Assembly (NCBI GenBank): GCA_016210375.1
Contig: JACQUH010000126.1
Span: 1-6,406 of the forward strand
Reading direction: 5' to 3'
Length of the DNA stretch: 6,406 nucleotides
Source of the DNA: Chloroflexota bacterium
GTDB lineage: Bacteria; Chloroflexota; Dehalococcoidia; Lucifugimonadales; JACPCL1
The position numbers were made by a program, and so were the translations under genes. Under the pieces are notes generated by a model that did no database searches, was not told the origin of the DNA, and was given only the letters and a program-made list of their open reading frames with translations. Shown here one piece after another: positions 1 to 5,428 of this stretch (position 1 is its first letter; the number at the start of each line of letters is the position of its first letter).

Positions 1-9
1 CATCACGTC

Positions 10-951
10 TTACATGGTCCAGCCACGAGTGATGGTGGCGGGCATGACGGCGCCGTCAGGGCCGGGCTGTCCATTCAATGCCTTGTGAGCAAACTCCCAG
101 GGATTGCCTGAGGCGATTGTCCCCACATACTCTGGCGCCGCGGGTGTGGCAAAGTTGACCTTCTTGCCATCGTCGCCGTGGCACGAGGCGCACGTGCGGG
201 AAAAGCGGGTCTGACCATTGGCGACATCCACGGGAACCTTGGGCTTCCTGGTGGCATAGTCTATGAAGGCTGCGTCGTTGAAGATGCCGAACCTCAAAAA
301 CGTGACCAGGTCCGCAAGCTGGGCGTCCGTCAGCGCCGAGGAGAAGTCGTGGCGGTAGTCGGCTCCCCCTTTCATGATGTTGACAAGCTGCGCTGCTGTC
401 ATGCTCTGCCCGGCGAGATACACTCCCGGGAAACCCGTCTTGTGGGAGCCGCTGCCATAGGCGCCCCCTGCCCCTTTGTAGTCCCACCCATGGCACTCCT
501 TGCACCGGAAGGTGTCGTTGCCGGACCTGGCGTTTGTTGACTGGAGCGCCCACAGGGGATGGTTGCCCGTGGGGTCCTCTGCCTCGGTCTCGGCGATCCA
601 GTTGTCATACAGCCGTCCGCCCCTGGCGATGACTGCGGGGTCAGCCTGCTGGGCCACGGGCCCGTAGGCCGACACCGCCTCCTGGATCAGGGCCTTGATC
701 TCATCGGGTGGGATGCCTGGCCCCTGGGGCCCAGGGGCGCCTGGCAGTCCCGGATCCCCCTTTACCCCGGGATCGCCCTTGAGGCCAGGGTCGCCCTTGG
801 GTCCCGTGTCTCCCTTGGGGCCGGTCAGGCCGGGCTGGCCAACGGGTCCCATCGCTCCCTGCGGGCCTTCTGCTCCCTGGACTCCCTGGCAAGCCATCAC
901 AAACAGTGATGCGATGGCCAGGAGTGCTGCCGCGACAATAGGTCTTCTCAT
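10..951 (-). CDS. Collagen-stalk diheme cytochrome c lipoprotein, probably missing its C-terminal helix
   Basis: Exported 313-residue diheme cytochrome c, probably an outer-surface electron carrier. The N-terminus is a lipoprotein-type signal (hydrophobic stretch 5-20, Cys21 in a VMAC lipobox, which is acceptable but not ideal). Residues 23-79 are an uninterrupted collagen-like tract with Gly at every third position from 23 to 77 (19 triplets) and four KGD triplets spaced six residues apart. A short predicted helix (82-95) follows. Heme site 1 is CKECH (150-154) in a context such as HPLW, CHGWDYKG and GFPGV that I recognise from a family of periplasmic c-type cytochromes. Heme site 2 is CASCH (254-258), with Met303 in AVMPA as likely axial ligand. 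The start is supported by AGAGG (958-962) six bases upstream. The gene lies 182 bp after the diheme cytochrome gene. The frame ends in TAA right after GWTM, where relatives as I recall them continue with Gln and a final helix, so the stop may be a nonsense mutation or sequence error. Both heme motifs and likely ligands are retained. Confidence 0.88.
   Translation of the reverse strand: MRRPIVAAALLAIASLFVMACQGVQGAEGPQGAMGPVGQPGLTGPKGDTGPKGDPGLKGDPGVKGDPGLPGAPGPQGPGIPPDEIKALIQEAVSAYGPVAQQADPAVIARGGRLYDNWIAETEAEDPTGNHPLWALQSTNARSGNDTFRCKECHGWDYKGAGGAYGSGSHKTGFPGVYLAGQSMTAAQLVNIMKGGADYRHDFSSALTDAQLADLVTFLRFGIFNDAAFIDYATRKPKVPVDVANGQTRFSRTCASCHGDDGKKVNFATPAAPEYVGTIASGNPWEFAHKALNGQPGPDGAVMPATITRGWTM
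715..885 (-). repeat. Collagen-like Gly-X-Y coding repeat
   Basis: This in-frame segment encodes 19 consecutive Gly-X-Y triplets starting two residues after the predicted lipidated cysteine. The core is a six-residue unit of the form KGDxGx repeated four times (residues 46-69), visible in the DNA as near-repeats with an 18-base period around 747-816. Lys in Y followed by Gly-Asp is a known stabilising arrangement in collagen triple helices because it allows interchain salt bridges. That suggests, but does not show, that the protein trimerises. Such repeats can expand or contract by slippage, so tract length may vary between strains. Confidence 0.9.
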
Positions 952-1133
952 TGGGTACCTCTAGTGTGATGACTCTTGAATGGCTTCACAACTTGGAAGT
1001 GGCCCGCCTTTTCTGAGGCAATCCAGTCCCGATTGCATCGGTACTCACGGAGCTTTCCCTGAGCGAAGCCGAAGGGTTCAGCATGACAAGTCCATGCCAA
1101 TCCATAAGTGCAACCAGTATCTGCTACAGGGCA
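952..1133. other. Intergenic gap between the two cytochrome genes, with a short repeat-like palindrome
   Basis: These 182 bases separate the diheme cytochrome gene from the collagen-cytochrome gene. I see no convincing ORF, no T-tract terminator and no strong minus-strand promoter. The one recognisable element is an imperfect palindrome at 1057-1076, CCCTGAGCGAAGCCGAAGGG. It resembles a short dispersed intergenic repeat family that I recall from several bacterial genomes, usually in the form CTGAGCGAAG-TCGAAGG. On the transcribed strand it could fold into a weak stem with CCCT/AGGG at its base and may mark the 3' end of the upstream message. Whether the last gene is co-transcribed is undecided. 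Confidence 0.5.
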
Positions 1134-2012
1134 CTAGCTCAGGCTCAACAGAAACTTGATGATTTGCTCCAGCTCCTGGTCCGACAGGTCGCTCACTTTC
1201 ACCGCCTCCATGGCCCGAGGGTACTTGGAATCCGGCTGGCGCACCACGCCCTCCCGGATAGCCTTGACCATCCCCTCCCGGGTGAGGCCGCTCAGCTTCG
1301 GCCCCTTGGAGCCGCCCTCGGCCTTGGCTCCGTGGCAGATGTCACACCCCACGTCGGCAAAAAGCTGCTGCGCTGCCTTCAGCTCTGCTGGGCTCAAGGC
1401 CGGCCTGGCCACCGTAGGCGTTGGACTGGGCGTAGGAGTGGCCGCGACTGGCGTTACGCCGGGCAGGGGCGTCGCCGTCGGCGTCGCTGTGGGGGCTGGT
1501 GTGGGCGTTGCCCGTGGATAGGGCGTGGCGGTTGGCCTGGCCAGCGCCGGCGTCTCTGTCGGGGCGGGGCCCAGACCCTGGATGTACTCGGAGATGGCGG
1601 TCATCTCCTGGTCGGAGAGCTCCACGTAGTGGTACGTCGGCATCCCCCCGGTGCCATCGCGCACGATCTTGGCGATCTTGCGCTCTGAGGCCCCCAGCAG
1701 GGTGGGGCCAACAAAGCTGCCCTTAGCCGACAGGCCGTGGCAGGCGGCGCATCCCCGTGCTGTGTACAGGATGTAGCCATCCACCTGGATATTGTCTCTG
1801 GGCACCCACGGTTTGGGAGCGCCGTGCAGCCCATCCACCCAGGTAACCGAGGTTCGGGAGTAGCTTCCCGGGGCATCCCCACTCAAGTTCAGATGTGTGT
1901 CGTAGCTTTCATTGGCGCTGGCCCAGGGCCTCAATGTGACCACAAAAACCAAGACCAGGCCGCCCGTCAGGACCAGCAGGATCCAACCTGCGGCGACGAT
2001 GCTCCGGCTCAT
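1134..2012 (-). CDS. Membrane-anchored diheme cytochrome c with Pro/Thr-rich linker
   Basis: Electron-transfer protein of 292 residues. It begins with an uncleaved-looking N-terminal membrane helix (about 7-27) followed by an extracytoplasmic region. Two small class-I-type cytochrome c domains follow. The first has CAACH (88-92) and a likely axial Met124 in GGMPTYHY. The second has CDICH (223-227) and a likely axial Met268 in YPRAME. Both end in the usual helix (SDQEMTAISEYI; SDQELEQIIKFL). They are joined by about 55 residues (150-204) dominated by Pro, Thr and Ala in ATPTPxP-like repeats, which should be extended and flexible. The start overlaps the preceding stop as ATGA, with GGAGG (2019-2023) six bases upstream, so translation is coupled to the Ig-like gene. 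Its place directly after the FeS/NrfD genes suggests it accepts electrons from, or donates them to, the four-cluster protein. The partner is inferred from position only. Confidence 0.93.
   Translation of the reverse strand: MSRSIVAAGWILLVLTGGLVLVFVVTLRPWASANESYDTHLNLSGDAPGSYSRTSVTWVDGLHGAPKPWVPRDNIQVDGYILYTARGCAACHGLSAKGSFVGPTLLGASERKIAKIVRDGTGGMPTYHYVELSDQEMTAISEYIQGLGPAPTETPALARPTATPYPRATPTPAPTATPTATPLPGVTPVAATPTPSPTPTVARPALSPAELKAAQQLFADVGCDICHGAKAEGGSKGPKLSGLTREGMVKAIREGVVRQPDSKYPRAMEAVKVSDLSDQELEQIIKFLLSLS
1401..1565 (-). repeat. Low-complexity Pro/Thr/Ala linker-coding tract
   Basis: This is an in-frame, strongly biased tract encoding residues 150-204 of the diheme cytochrome. On the plus strand it appears as imperfect GGCGT/GGTGTG-type short repeats, clearest at 1451-1520. 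The encoded peptide is a disordered tether between two heme domains. Composition and periodicity point to growth by replication slippage, so assemblies may vary in length here. Confidence 0.8.
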
Positions 2013-2572
2013 TGCGGGCCTCCGGCCTCCCTCGGCGGGCGATCGCCGGCCCGGCTAATGAGCCAGAACAACACGGTTACCAGCAGGTAGAGGCTCCAGA
2101 CCCCTGACAGGAGAACGACCACCAGGCGAACATCAGCCCCAGGGATGCGGAAGGGACGCTCCTGCTTGTAGGTGGCCTTGCCTTCCGTCACCTCCAGAGG
2201 GCTAGAGGTTGTGAGAGGGGCGAACACGTCGTTTCCCGCGAAACGGGCTGTAATCGTGCTCGTCCCCACCTCCTTCGGCACGTACTGGACGTAGGCGAGG
2301 CCCCTGTCGTCCGTGACTGCCTGCCCTATCTCAAAGCTCCCCAGGGTGTTCATGAACTCTGCTTCGGTGGAGAAGGCCACCGTCTGGCCGCTGATGGGGT
2401 TCCCTGCGGGATCCAGGAGGTACCCGGCAACGACCATCGGGTTGCCCACAGGGGACGAGGGCTGAACGCCCAGGACCAGTTGAGGGATGGGTTGCTGGGC
2501 TAAAGCGGCGGCTGGGGACAGAAGGGCCAGCAGCAGAGTGGCGGCTGCGGTCAGAAGGATGCGCTTCGCCAT
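2009..2572 (-). CDS. Small membrane-anchored Ig-like domain protein of the respiratory cluster
   Basis: A 187-residue exported protein. It has a clear Sec signal peptide (1-25, cleavage expected after ALA before QQP) and a beta-rich domain (about 30-128) with the look of a bacterial Ig-like domain of the Big_1 or related type: LLDPAGNPISGQTVAF, then VTDDRGLAYVQYVP, then STITARFAGNDVF. A C-terminal membrane helix (148-171) is followed by a short basic tail, so the Ig domain should face the periplasm or exterior. There are no cysteines or heme motifs, so it is not itself a redox carrier. The start overlaps the NrfD stop by one base (TAATG), with a G-rich Shine-Dalgarno sequence at 2580-2588. 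Its stop overlaps the cytochrome start by four bases. The tight coupling argues for a structural or assembly role in the same complex, such as docking the cytochromes; this is inference. A longer in-frame start at 2755 lies inside NrfD and would bury the signal peptide, so I rejected it. Confidence 0.85.
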   Translation of the reverse strand: MAKRILLTAAATLLLALLSPAAALAQQPIPQLVLGVQPSSPVGNPMVVAGYLLDPAGNPISGQTVAFSTEAEFMNTLGSFEIGQAVTDDRGLAYVQYVPKEVGTSTITARFAGNDVFAPLTTSSPLEVTEGKATYKQERPFRIPGADVRLVVVLLSGVWSLYLLVTVLFWLISRAGDRPPREAGGPQ

Positions 2573-3933
2573 TACTGGACCCCTCCCCGGGCGGTCCGGG
2601 CCGCCCTCTGGGGCTGCGCCTCGCCGAGGTCGCCCTCTCCAGCAGGTTCCTCCAGCATCTCCCACACGGCCATGCTGGGCACGAGCTTGACCATCACGGC
2701 GATGATGAGCACAAACACCGACGCCCCCGCCGCCATCAGTGACCACTCTACCCACGTGGGGGTGTACGTGGGCACCGGGTACGGGTTCAGAGGCAAGTGC
2801 ATGCCTCCAACCACGATCAGGTACCGCTCCAGGAACATGCCAATGTTGACCAGCACCGCCGCCACCACGAGGCCCGCCACGTTCCGGGTGAAGGGCAGGG
2901 CGACGATGACCACGGGCAGGATCAGGCCGCCCCAGAAATAGGTCCAGAAATAGGGGGCCAGGGTGCCCACAAAGGTCTCCTGGAGATGGAGGGCGATGTG
3001 CCCCCGCAGCTTGTAGGCGTGGGTCACGAACTCATTGGCGTTGAAGAAGATCATGATCAGGGCAAAGGCCGCCATCAGGTACCCGAGGTAGCTGAAGTGC
3101 TTCTCGGTGATGAACTCCTCCAGGTGCTGGACCTTCCTGAGTACGGCCATGAGGATGATGATGATGCCTGTGCCTGAAAAGATGGCTCCCCCCACAAAGT
3201 AGATGCCGAAGAGGGGGCTATCCCAGGGCTCGCGCAGGGTCATGGCGAAGATCCAGGAGGTAACGGTGTGCATCATGACCGCCACCGGCACCATGAGTAT
3301 CATCATGGTAACAAGGATAATGGAGAGATACCGGTGCTGGCTGGGCGTTCCTGTCCAGCCCAGGGAAAAGGCGTCCCAGAACCACCGTTTGAGGGCGGGC
3401 ACGCTGTCCCCCAGCCGGTCCCGCACAAAGGCAAGGTCTGGGATAAGGGCTGCGTACAGGTAGATCAGACTGCCCACCAGGTACGTGCTCAGGCCGTAAA
3501 TGTCCCAGATCAGGGGCGACTCCCACCGCCCATAGATGATAAGGAAGAGAAGCCGGTCCGGGCGTCCTATGTCAAAGGTGACGAACAGGGCGGCCACCAC
3601 CAGGGCAGCGACCGTCACCATCTCCGCCGACCGGGTGACAGGCTTTCGCCAGCCCGCCTGGGTAATGCGGAGGATCGCGGATACGAAGGTGCCTGCCATG
3701 CTGGCGCCGATGAAGAACACAAAGAGCGATATATAGAGCCCCCAGGAGAGGCGGTCCCTCATGCCCGTGACGATCAGCCCCTCCTGGGCCTGATAGAAGT
3801 AGACATAGGCTCCCCAGGCGATGACCAGGAGCAAGGCGAGGATGAGGCCATAGTAGAGAGGGCCAGTCCGGCGGAGAGGCGCCAGGGACCGCTCCTCCAG
3901 GCGCTGCCGGGCGTCCCCTACTGCCGCTTCCAT
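2572..3933 (-). CDS. nrfD: NrfD/ActC-like ten-helix membrane subunit, quinol-interacting
   Basis: A 453-residue integral membrane protein of the NrfD/PsrC superfamily, which binds quinone and passes electrons to or from a periplasmic iron-sulfur partner. I count ten likely helices near 24-46, 63-89, 103-121, 140-164, 200-230, 240-265, 280-301, 322-346, 350-370 and 395-418. Family-like signatures are MRDRLSWGLYIS (58-69), DIGRPDR (121-127), LGWTGTPSQH (191-200), HTVTSWIFAMTLR (222-234) and ITEKHF (275-280). They resemble the larger ten-helix branch (ActC of alternative complex III, QrcD) more than the eight-helix PsrC type. The start at 3933 is chosen because GGGAGG (3940-3945) lies six bases upstream; it overlaps the FeS gene by 16 bases. 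An alternative start at 3969 has no comparable support. The C-terminal 25 residues are hydrophilic and lack motifs. The symbol is a family name and does not imply nitrite reduction. Confidence 0.94.
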   Translation of the reverse strand: MEAAVGDARQRLEERSLAPLRRTGPLYYGLILALLLVIAWGAYVYFYQAQEGLIVTGMRDRLSWGLYISLFVFFIGASMAGTFVSAILRITQAGWRKPVTRSAEMVTVAALVVAALFVTFDIGRPDRLLFLIIYGRWESPLIWDIYGLSTYLVGSLIYLYAALIPDLAFVRDRLGDSVPALKRWFWDAFSLGWTGTPSQHRYLSIILVTMMILMVPVAVMMHTVTSWIFAMTLREPWDSPLFGIYFVGGAIFSGTGIIIILMAVLRKVQHLEEFITEKHFSYLGYLMAAFALIMIFFNANEFVTHAYKLRGHIALHLQETFVGTLAPYFWTYFWGGLILPVVIVALPFTRNVAGLVVAAVLVNIGMFLERYLIVVGGMHLPLNPYPVPTYTPTWVEWSLMAAGASVFVLIIAVMVKLVPSMAVWEMLEEPAGEGDLGEAQPQRAARTARGGVQ

Positions 3934-4847
3934 GTCTTGCCTCCCTTCACCTTCTCTTCCCAGGTCCACCTGGTGGGCAGTTTGCCCTTCTTGTCAGGGC
4001 TGCGCCCCGTCGCCTCGCCGTGGCCTGGGATGTAGTACACCCTGGGGTTGGTCCCCAGGTCGTCCTTGTACCGGAAGGCGTTCTCCTGGGAGATGAACTG
4101 GGAGAACCGCACCACGGCCTCCCCGTTGGTAGCCAGGTCTGCCTCTAGGTCGCCGTAGTAGATGGCGTGCTGGGGACAGGCCTGGGCGCAGAAGGGCAGG
4201 CGGCCCGCGCGGGCCATCTCTGGACAGAAGTCGCACTTGTACACAACGCCCTTCTTCGCGGGCACCTGGTGCTCAGGGCTGTATTCCAGGAAGAGGCTCT
4301 GGAGGGGAACGGTGGGCTGCCCCCAGGTGAAGAAGCGCCGCTCGTAGGGGCAGGCCGCCATGCACATGCGGCAGCCAATGCAGCGGTTCTGGTCAATAAG
4401 GACATGGCCCTCCGGCGTGGACCAGGTGGCGCCCACGGGGCAGACGTTGACGCACGGCGGGTTCTGGCACTGCATGCAGGGGGTGGGCAGAAACTGGGTG
4501 CCGCCTCCGGGGAGCTCGTGCTCGTAGACCTCAATCCACTCCATGGGCTCGGGGGCAAAGTGGCCCTCAATGCAGGCGGCGGTGCACTTGGGGGGCGTCC
4601 CCTGGGACTGGCAGCCGTCGCAGCGGCGCAGGTCAATGATCATGCCCCAGCGACGCAGGCGCTTCGGGGTAGCCTGGGCCTCCTCTTCCGCGCCCCTGGC
4701 CTCCCTCAGCAGGCCCGCGCCCAACTGCGCGGCGACGGCGGTGGCGCCGGCGGCCCCTGCAAGCTTCAGCAGGCGACGACGGCTCAACTGCCACTTCCGC
4801 TGGTTCTCCCCCTGGAGGGACTCGGGGGCCTGTCCCTGGCTGCCCAT
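3918..4847 (-). CDS. Tat-exported four-cluster [4Fe-4S] ferredoxin-type subunit (DmsB/PsrB/NrfC-like)
   Basis: A 309-residue periplasmic electron-transfer subunit. A Tat signal with SRRRLLK (22-28) and a following hydrophobic stretch is probably cut after ARGA (about residue 53). Sixteen cysteines form four cluster motifs: 76/79/88/92, 124/127/132/136, 156/159/162/166 and 205/208/220/224. The last three have the usual spacings of DmsB/PsrB/TtrB/NrfC proteins (CX2CX4CX3C, CX2CX2CX3C, CX2CX11CX3C). The first is CX2CX8CX3C, longer than the usual CX2CX2CX3C. There is no C-terminal membrane helix, so it should dock on NrfD encoded next. The start at 4847 is set by AGGAG (4855-4859) seven bases upstream and puts the Tat motif at a normal distance from the N-terminus. 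The frame is open back to 5015, but that extension lacks a good ribosome site and crosses the leader hairpin. No molybdopterin partner is visible, so the substrate chain is unknown. Confidence 0.95.
   Translation of the reverse strand: MGSQGQAPESLQGENQRKWQLSRRRLLKLAGAAGATAVAAQLGAGLLREARGAEEEAQATPKRLRRWGMIIDLRRCDGCQSQGTPPKCTAACIEGHFAPEPMEWIEVYEHELPGGGTQFLPTPCMQCQNPPCVNVCPVGATWSTPEGHVLIDQNRCIGCRMCMAACPYERRFFTWGQPTVPLQSLFLEYSPEHQVPAKKGVVYKCDFCPEMARAGRLPFCAQACPQHAIYYGDLEADLATNGEAVVRFSQFISQENAFRYKDDLGTNPRVYYIPGHGEATGRSPDKKGKLPTRWTWEEKVKGGKTWKRQ
3940..3945 (-). promoter_or_regulatory. Ribosome binding site deciding the NrfD start
   Basis: GGGAGG on the minus strand lies six bases before the ATG at 3933, inside the 3' end of the FeS subunit gene. 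It favours this start over the in-frame ATG at 3969 and implies coupled translation across the 16-base overlap. Confidence 0.75.
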
Positions 4848-4854
4848 GGATGCG

Positions 4855-4859
4855 CTCCT
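4855..4859 (-). promoter_or_regulatory. Ribosome binding site deciding the FeS subunit start
   Basis: AGGAG on the minus strand lies seven bases before the ATG at 4847. Together with the Tat signal placement it selects this start over upstream in-frame ATGs, including the one at 5015. Confidence 0.8.
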
Positions 4860-4877
4860 CTGTGTAGGCAACGAAGC

Positions 4878-4896
4878 GGGGCTTTTTTCAAGCCCC
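4878..4896 (-). promoter_or_regulatory. Leader hairpin upstream of the respiratory operon
   Basis: On the minus strand GGGGCTT (4896-4890) pairs perfectly with AAGCCCC (4884-4878) around a five-base A-rich loop. It lies between the candidate -10 and the ribosome binding site, about 30 bases before the first start codon. It could affect mRNA stability or initiation. There is no T-tract after it in the transcribed direction, so it is not a standard intrinsic terminator. Confidence 0.45.
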
Positions 4897-4901
4897 ACCT
4901 G

Positions 4902-4907
4902 AGTATA
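4902..4907 (-). promoter_or_regulatory. Candidate -10 element for the minus-strand operon
   Basis: TATACT on the minus strand, one mismatch from TATAAT, lies in a short AT-rich patch within otherwise GC-rich DNA, about 55 bases before the FeS subunit start. I find no good -35 hexamer at 16-18 bases upstream, so an activator or alternative sigma factor may be needed, or the match is fortuitous. Confidence 0.35.
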
Positions 4908-5014
4908 AATACCTCCCAATGAACTGGGCCTGAACGCGGCCTGAACAGCCATGAATTTTTCCTGAATGCGCCGGCCCAGACCACTAGGCAACTTCCTCAA
5001 AATGGCTTTTGCCA

Positions 5015-5034
5015 CCCCAGCCTGAAGGCTGGGG
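5015..5034. repeat. Small perfect palindrome, probable dispersed intergenic repeat
   Basis: CCCCAGCC (5015-5022) pairs with GGCTGGGG (5027-5034) around TGAA. It lies in the divergent intergenic region upstream of both the candidate promoter and the palindromic element. The 'GCCTGAAGGCTGGGG' form resembles a short repeat I recall from intergenic regions of several environmental genomes. It is not followed by a T-tract on either strand, so I do not call it a terminator. Confidence 0.5.
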
Positions 5035-5088
5035 CTGGATGGCGCCCTAATTGAACTATCAACCAGACACTTGTAGTGTTGTGGTTCT

Positions 5089-5238
5089 GACCTCTCCCCC
5101 TGTGGTCCCCCTCTCCCAAAGGGAGAGGGGGACGTTGATTTGAGGAATCAGTGTGATGCGTCGTTGGCGCATCACACTGATTCCAACAACTCTTCTCCCC
5201 CTTCCCGTGCGGGAAGGGGGAGCGAGAGGGGGTTAGGT
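5089..5238 (+). repeat. Palindromic MITE-like element, copy 1
   Basis: This is a 150-base noncoding element made of three perfect or near-perfect stems. Stem A is 5106-5117 with 5121-5132 (12 bp, AAA loop). Stem B is 5144-5160 with 5168-5184 (17 bp, 7-base loop). Stem C is 5195-5206 with 5211-5222 (12 bp, essentially a continuous 28-base palindrome). It begins with GACCT (5089-5093) and ends with GGGGGTTAGGT (5228-5238), giving imperfect terminal inverted repeats. An inverted relative lies at 6114-6254. No transposase is present, so if mobile it would be non-autonomous. Confidence 0.75.
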
Positions 5239-5395
5239 AGTCAATGACCATCAGGGTGCGGCACACCAGAGTTTTGAGATAGTCACCGGAGGGCGCAGGC
5301 GCCGGCGTCGTAAGGCCGCCAAGCGAGTCTGGACACAGGGGGCCGCAAATACCGCGCAAGAGGCCACGCCTGGCAGTGCAAAGGGAGGGCTATTG
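5239..5395. other. Intergenic spacer before the membrane protein gene
   Basis: Between palindromic element copy 1 and the candidate promoter I see no gene, RNA or strong repeat. ORFs crossing it on the minus strand run through the repeat element and the reverse of the membrane protein gene and have no support. The short GGCGC/GCGCC inverted repeat near 5292-5303 is too small to interpret. Confidence 0.5.
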
Positions 5396-5404
5396 TGGCA
5401 TAAT
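5396..5404 (+). promoter_or_regulatory. Candidate extended -10 promoter for the membrane protein gene
   Basis: TGGCATAAT has the TGn extension followed by CATAAT, one mismatch from TATAAT, 24 bases before the ATG at 5429. It overlaps the inverted repeat GGCAT-A-ATGCC (5397-5407), which could be a small operator or chance. No good -35 is seen, which is tolerable for an extended -10. The implied leader is very short, with the ribosome site almost at the start of the message. Confidence 0.35.
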
Positions 5405-5416
5405 GCCGGCCAAGAG

Positions 5417-5423
5417 AGGAGGT
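5417..5423 (+). promoter_or_regulatory. Strong ribosome binding site for the membrane protein gene
   Basis: AGGAGGT, a full consensus Shine-Dalgarno sequence, sits five bases before the ATG at 5429. It selects that start over the in-frame ATG at 5393, which would lie upstream of the site and overlap the candidate promoter. Confidence 0.8.
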
Positions 5424-5428
5424 GCCCT

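Noticed and set aside
1..3. ATG on the minus strand as the start of another gene
   Set aside because: It is in frame with the collagen-cytochrome after its TAA, has no ribosome site, and is better explained as a continuation of that gene.
178..540. Plus-strand open frame of 120 codons opposite the cytochrome domains
   Set aside because: It is antisense to a gene with two heme motifs and lacks a domain or ribosome site; it is a product of high GC content.
695..964. Plus-strand frame with Pro-Gly-Ser-Pro repeats, also collagen-like on the reverse strand
   Set aside because: It is the reverse complement of the collagen tract; GGN-CCN repeats read as Gly/Pro-rich in both directions. The minus frame has the signal peptide and cytochrome domains.
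1083..1688. Plus-strand frame of 201 codons
   Set aside because: Antisense to the diheme cytochrome; the Arg/Gly-rich protein is just the reverse of the Pro/Thr linker.
2572..3933. Assignment to alternative complex III or to a nitrite reductase complex
   Set aside because: The protein is ActC-like in size, but no ActA, ActB, ActD or ActE counterpart and no NrfA are present, so only the NrfD family is claimed.
3268..4035. Plus-strand frame of 255 codons
   Set aside because: It overlaps NrfD and FeS coding sequence antisense, is rich in His/Gly/Asp without any pattern, and has no ribosome site.
4167..4922. Plus-strand frame of 251 codons
   Set aside because: It is the shadow of the FeS subunit gene, whose sixteen ordered cysteines make the minus frame certain.
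4848..5015. N-terminal extension of the FeS subunit by 56 residues
   Set aside because: It would put the Tat motif about 78 residues in, crosses the leader hairpin and promoter candidate, and has no good ribosome site.
4997..5359. Minus-strand frame of 120 codons
   Set aside because: It runs through the palindromic element, and its sequence is mostly translated repeat (PLPLGEGDHRGRG).
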